A program made the translations under genes and the position numbers. The notes under the pieces were generated by a model, which made no database searches, had not been told where the DNA came from, and worked only from the letters and a program-made list of their open reading frames with translations. A stretch of 9,543 nucleotides of DNA from Lachnospiraceae bacterium (GTDB lineage Bacteria; Bacillota; Clostridia; Lachnospirales; Lachnospiraceae), in the NCBI GenBank assembly GCA_024697505.1, contig JAILFQ010000114.1:1-9543 (forward strand). Direction: 5' to 3'. Positions 5,653 to 9,543 of this stretch are shown one piece after another (within the stretch, counting starts at the first letter, position 1; every line of letters starts with the position of its first letter).

Positions 5653-8600
5653 ATGAAAACTTATACAGAACCCTTACGGGAAATAACGGAATACAACGAA
5701 ATGGCAGGACTTCTTAAAAAGAAGCCCTGTCTTGTGCGCGCAACTGGATGCATAGATTCCCAGAAGTGCCATTTTGTTGCAGGCCTTATGGAAGATTTCC
5801 CTGTAAGGGTTTTTGTTACATATAACGATCTTAAAGCAAGAGAACTTTGCGAAGATATGCGCCTTTATGACCCTTCGGCTCTTGTATATCCATCCAAGGA
5901 TGTGATCTTTTACAGCGCAGATGTTAGAGGAAATGCCATAATCAAAGAAAGGCTTTCTGTCATAAAAAAGCTTTTGTCCGGGGAACCTCTTACAATAATA
6001 ATGTGCATAGACGGCGGAATAGATCATCTTATGCCTTTGGAAGACATTAGAAAAAATGTGATAAAGATTTCTGCCGGAAATATCATAGACATATCTGAAA
6101 TGGCAGATAAACTGGTTTCTCTTGGATATGAAAGACAGAGTCAGGTCGGAAATGCAGGAGAATTTGCCATAAGAGGCGGAATAATAGATATTTTCCCGCT
6201 TAATGAGGACGCGCCTGTAAGAATAGAGCTTTTTGATGACGAAGTGGATACCCTGAGAGTGTTTGATGTGGACAGCCAGCGTTCTGTAAACAGCGTAGAA
6301 GAAATAACTATTTATCCCGCATCAGAGTATATTCTTACCAACGAAGAAACATCAAGAGGAATTCTTGCCCTTAGGGAAGAAGAGAAAAAGACCGAGGAAG
6401 CTCTTAGAAAAAAAGGAAAAAATGCAGAAGCATTTACCCTTAAACAGGCTGTTTCGGAATTTATAGAAAGTCTTGAATACTGCCGCGGAAGAGCGGGTGT
6501 AGACGCATATATAAAGTACTTTAAAGAGAATACGGTATCATTTTTTGATTATTTTGACGAAAATACCGTTTTTATTTTGGATGAACCTGCAAGACTCTAT
6601 GAAAAAGGTGAAGCAACCAAAACCGAGTTCAGAGAGAGCATGAAGGGAAGGCTTGAAAACGGAAATATTTTACCGGGGCAGGCCGGAATGATATTTGACT
6701 ATAAAGTCTTGCTTGCGGGGATGAAGGACAGAAGGAGCCTTGTTCTTTCCATGATGGATTACAAGGAAGGGGAGCTTAAGGCTGACTATTCCATGGACGT
6801 GTTTGTTAAGTCTGTAAACCCTTACGGCGGAAATTTTGAACTCCTCGGGAAAGATATAGCAGCCTGGAAAAAGAAAAAATACAGGGTTATTGTACAGGCG
6901 GGAGGAACCGTAAGAGCGGAAAGAATAACCAAAGCCCTTAATGAAGATTTTGACCTTCCTGCTTTTTATTCCACGAATAAAGACAGAGTCTTGCAGCCGG
7001 GAGAGATAATGGTAGTTAACGGAGCCCTTCATAAAGGCTTTGAATACCCTTATCTTAAGTTTGTTGTGCTGTCCGAAAGTGATGTTTTTGGGGCAGAAAA
7101 GAAGAGAAAAACAAAGAAATACAACCTGGACGGCAAGAGCGTGGAAAGTCTTAGAGATCTTACTTTCGGCGACTATGTTGTGCACGAAAACCAGGGCCTG
7201 GGAATTTATCGTGGTATAGAAAAAATAGAAGTGGACAAGGTCATAAAAGACTTTGTAAAAATAGAATACGGGGACGGCGGAATACTTTATATACCTGCAA
7301 CCGGACTTGATGTTATACAAAAGTATGCCTCCGCGGATGCTCAAAAGAAGCCTAAACTTAATAAGATGAATTCCACCGAGTGGAAAACAACTAAAGCAAA
7401 GGTCAGATATGCGGTAAAAACACTGGCAATGGACCTTACCCTTCTTTATGCTAAAAGACAGCAGATAAGCGGCTTCAGCTTTTCTCCGGATACGGTTTGG
7501 CAGAAAGAATTTGAAGAGCAGTTTCCGTATGACGAAACCGGAGACCAGCTTCGTGCAATAGAAGACATCAAGAGGGACATGGAAAGTACTAAGATCATGG
7601 ACCGACTTGTTTGCGGAGATGTTGGCTACGGCAAGACGGAGGTTGCCATACGTGCGGCTTTTAAAGCGGTTATGGACGGAAAACAGGTTGCTGTGCTTGT
7701 ACCTACAACAATTCTTGCCCAACAGCATTACAACACCTTTTCCACAAGAATGAACAGGTTTGGTGCAAGGGTGGATATGCTTTCCAGATTTTGCACGCCA
7801 ACACAGGTAAAAAATACGGTGGAAGGCCTTAAAAACGGAAATGTGGATGTGGTAATAGGAACCCACAGACTCCTTTCCAAAGATATAAACTTTAGAAAAC
7901 TGGGACTTTTAATTGTGGATGAGGAACAGCGTTTTGGAGTTGCGCATAAGGAGAAGATCAAGAGCTTAAGAGAAAACGTGGATGTTCTTACTCTTTCCGC
8001 AACACCTATTCCAAGAACTCTGCACATGAGCCTTTCCGGTATAAGAGATATGTCTTTGCTTGAAGAGCCCCCGGTGGACAGGCTTCCTATACAGACCTTC
8101 GTTATGGAACATAATGATGAAATAATAAGGGAGGCCATAAATCGAGAGCTTATGAGGAACGGCCAGGTTTACTATGTGTTTAACAGAGTAAACGGAATAG
8201 AAGAAGTGGCATTGTCTCTTCAAAAACTGATACCTGCCGCCAACATAGCGTATGCTCATGGAAAAATGAGCGAAAGAGAACTGGAAAGGATAATGTACGA
8301 TTTTATTAACGGGGAAATAGATGTACTTGTTTCAACAACCATCATTGAGACGGGCCTTGATATTTCCAATGTTAATACAATGATAATAGATGATGCCGAT
8401 AAAATGGGACTTTCGCAGCTCTATCAGTTAAGAGGACGAGTTGGACGAAGCAACAGAACTTCTTATGCGTTCCTTATGTATAAAAGGGACAAGATGCTTA
8501 AAGAAGTTGCGGAAAAACGTCTTCAGGCGATTAAGGAGTTTTCGGATCTCGGCTCCGGCTTTAAAATAGCTATGCGAGACCTGGAAATAAGAGGCGCCGG

Positions 8601-9204
8601 AAACCTTTTGGGGGCGGAACAGTCCGGCCATATGGGCCAGGTCGGCTACGATATGTACTGCAAGATGCTTAATGAAGCAATAAAGGAGTGCAGAGGTGAA
8701 TTAAAAGTCACTGAAACCTATGAAACAAGCGTGGATATAGATGCGGATGCGTACATTCCGTCAACTTATATAAAGAATGAAGTGCAGAAGCTGGATATTT
8801 ACAAGCGTATTGCCAACATTCTTAATGAAGATGATCTTTCGGATGTAAGAGACGAGCTTATAGATCGTTTCGGCGACATACCTGCTTCAACGGATAATCT
8901 TTTGCGGGTGGCACTTATAAAGGCAATGTGTCATGATGTTTACATTACAGCTTTAAAACAGGAGGGCGAGTCCATAAGGCTGAATTTTATTAAGGAAGCA
9001 CGATTTAACACGGAAAAACTTCCGCCGCTTATGGCTGCGTACAAAGGCAGGCTTAAGGTTGAAAGCAAGGAGCCGGTAACCTTTGTTTACACATTGCCGA
9101 AAAGCACTGCAAGGCTTACACCTCAGGCAGAAACGGATCTTATTTTTACGAGTCTTACTAAATTACTTAAAGAACTTTTTGAAATGAAAGAGGAACAGAT
9201 TTGA
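5653..9204 (+). CDS. mfd: Transcription-repair coupling factor (Mfd)
   Basis: This ATP-driven DNA translocase removes RNA polymerase stalled at lesions and recruits the UvrA-based excision repair machinery. At 1183 residues it is full length for the family. The N-terminal UvrB-like part lacks a working Walker A but keeps GEFAIRGGIIDIFP (169-182). The RNA-polymerase-interacting domain starts near residue 499 (LTFGDYVVHENQGLGIYRG). The RecG-like motor has Walker A GDVGYGKTE (655-663), Walker B DEEQRFG (756-762), SATPIPRT (782-789), STTIIETGLD (894-903) and QLRGRVGRS (925-933). The translocation (TRG) region follows at about 966-987 (RDLEIRGAGNLLG), and a C-terminal TRCF domain covers about 1027-1120. 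The ATG abuts the pth stop, with GGAG at 5643-5646 as ribosome binding site. Bacillus has fin between pth and mfd; here it is absent. Confidence 0.98.
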   Translation: MKTYTEPLREITEYNEMAGLLKKKPCLVRATGCIDSQKCHFVAGLMEDFPVRVFVTYNDLKARELCEDMRLYDPSALVYPSKDVIFYSADVRGNAIIKERLSVIKKLLSGEPLTIIMCIDGGIDHLMPLEDIRKNVIKISAGNIIDISEMADKLVSLGYERQSQVGNAGEFAIRGGIIDIFPLNEDAPVRIELFDDEVDTLRVFDVDSQRSVNSVEEITIYPASEYILTNEETSRGILALREEEKKTEEALRKKGKNAEAFTLKQAVSEFIESLEYCRGRAGVDAYIKYFKENTVSFFDYFDENTVFILDEPARLYEKGEATKTEFRESMKGRLENGNILPGQAGMIFDYKVLLAGMKDRRSLVLSMMDYKEGELKADYSMDVFVKSVNPYGGNFELLGKDIAAWKKKKYRVIVQAGGTVRAERITKALNEDFDLPAFYSTNKDRVLQPGEIMVVNGALHKGFEYPYLKFVVLSESDVFGAEKKRKTKKYNLDGKSVESLRDLTFGDYVVHENQGLGIYRGIEKIEVDKVIKDFVKIEYGDGGILYIPATGLDVIQKYASADAQKKPKLNKMNSTEWKTTKAKVRYAVKTLAMDLTLLYAKRQQISGFSFSPDTVWQKEFEEQFPYDETGDQLRAIEDIKRDMESTKIMDRLVCGDVGYGKTEVAIRAAFKAVMDGKQVAVLVPTTILAQQHYNTFSTRMNRFGARVDMLSRFCTPTQVKNTVEGLKNGNVDVVIGTHRLLSKDINFRKLGLLIVDEEQRFGVAHKEKIKSLRENVDVLTLSATPIPRTLHMSLSGIRDMSLLEEPPVDRLPIQTFVMEHNDEIIREAINRELMRNGQVYYVFNRVNGIEEVALSLQKLIPAANIAYAHGKMSERELERIMYDFINGEIDVLVSTTIIETGLDISNVNTMIIDDADKMGLSQLYQLRGRVGRSNRTSYAFLMYKRDKMLKEVAEKRLQAIKEFSDLGSGFKIAMRDLEIRGAGNLLGAEQSGHMGQVGYDMYCKMLNEAIKECRGELKVTETYETSVDIDADAYIPSTYIKNEVQKLDIYKRIANILNEDDLSDVRDELIDRFGDIPASTDNLLRVALIKAMCHDVYITALKQEGESIRLNFIKEARFNTEKLPPLMAAYKGRLKVESKEPVTFVYTLPKSTARLTPQAETDLIFTSLTKLLKELFEMKEEQI
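9190..9194 (+). promoter_or_regulatory. Ribosome binding site supporting a TTG start at 9201
   Basis: GAGGA lies 6 bases before the TTG at 9201, inside the end of mfd. This good spacing, plus the TTGA overlap with the mfd stop and the lack of a sensible ATG further in (the first in-frame ATG is at 9379, beyond the membrane segment), makes TTG the likely initiator. Confidence 0.7.
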
Positions 9205-9543
9205 ACAGAAGAAGACAAAATAACAACATAGGCGCAAAGTTGGCTGTAGGGGCACTTATAGTAATTCTTTTGATACTTGCCTTGATTTTTAGGGGAGTAA
9301 ACCCTTTCGGAGAAGAAAGGAAGGAAAAAGAGATAGAGTGGAATCCGGATACAGTGCTTAAAATAGGCGATTCCGAGATGGATAAAAATGAGGCCTATGT
9401 GTATCTTCTTGCTAAAAGAGCTGAGTATGAGCAGTATTTCGGAGGAGAGATCTGGAATTATGAAGTGGACTCCGATAAGGGCACGATCGGCGACAAAATA
9501 AAGGAAGACGTTTTAAATAAGATAATCTATGTCAAGGTTGTGG
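9201..9543 (+). CDS. N-terminal part of a membrane-anchored PrsA/SurA-like chaperone or peptidyl-prolyl isomerase, 3' end outside the window
   Basis: An open frame from the TTG at 9201 runs to the window edge, giving 114 visible residues with no stop. It starts MNRRRQNNN, a basic cytoplasmic tail, followed by one hydrophobic segment (about 14-30) and a highly charged linker (GEERKEKEIEW). The part from about residue 53 on (VLKIGDSEMDKNEAYVYLLA, then a Lys/Glu-rich helix ending IIYVKVV) resembles the SurA/PrsA N-terminal chaperone domain. The protein would face outward and help fold secreted proteins. There is no lipobox cysteine, unlike classical lipoprotein PrsA, so a signal anchor is inferred. 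The start overlaps the mfd stop (TTGA), so it is in the same operon. A prolyl-isomerase (rotamase) domain would be expected downstream but is not visible. Family confidence is moderate. Confidence 0.65.
   Translation, partial: MNRRRQNNNIGAKLAVGALIVILLILALIFRGVNPFGEERKEKEIEWNPDTVLKIGDSEMDKNEAYVYLLAKRAEYEQYFGGEIWNYEVDSDKGTIGDKIKEDVLNKIIYVKVV

Noticed and set aside
6670..7866. 398-codon open frame on the minus strand opposite mfd
   Set aside because: It lies wholly within the intact, motif-rich mfd gene; its product is rich in Cys, His, Phe and Ser with no recognisable domain, as expected for an antisense shadow of a codon-biased gene.

Overview
The window looks like the chromosome of a low-to-moderate-GC, Gram-positive clostridial bacterium, most likely a Lachnospiraceae-type gut or oral anaerobe. 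The reasons are strong AGGAGG-type ribosome binding sites, a MalF with the N-terminal membrane extension usual in Gram-positives, a secreted and membrane-tethered type I pullulanase, and the pth-mfd-PrsA/SurA-like order. The family assignment is an inference from gene style and order, not from a marker gene.

All genes lie on the + strand and are almost gapless. Positions 1-165 hold the last 54 codons of a sugar-binding protein (MalE-like). They are followed by the two maltodextrin ABC permeases, malF (174-1508) and malG (1508-2347), which overlap by one base. A 54-base gap (2348-2401) carries two hairpin-forming inverted repeats that share three bases and a very strong ribosome binding site. 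It leads into a type I pullulanase (2402-5065) with a signal peptide, CBM41, CBM48 and GH13 domains, and a C-terminal membrane anchor.

Two bases after the pullulanase the content switches to housekeeping: peptidyl-tRNA hydrolase (pth, 5068-5652), then with no gap the transcription-repair coupling factor (mfd, 5653-9204). A TTG-initiated, membrane-anchored PrsA/SurA-like chaperone or prolyl isomerase overlaps the mfd stop and runs off the window (9201-9543).

The first half works as one starch-utilisation unit. The pullulanase cuts alpha-1,6 branches of pullulan, amylopectin or limit dextrins at the outer face of the membrane, and the binding protein plus MalF/MalG import the released maltooligosaccharides. 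The energising ATPase (MalK/MsmX type) is not in the window. The second half concerns translation quality control, repair of transcription-blocking DNA lesions and extracellular protein folding. No terminator is visible between the halves, so the housekeeping genes may be partly co-transcribed with the sugar genes. I found no mobile element, CRISPR array, RNA gene or novel defence-like system. Apart from the pullulanase leader and the fused gene order, the region is ordinary.
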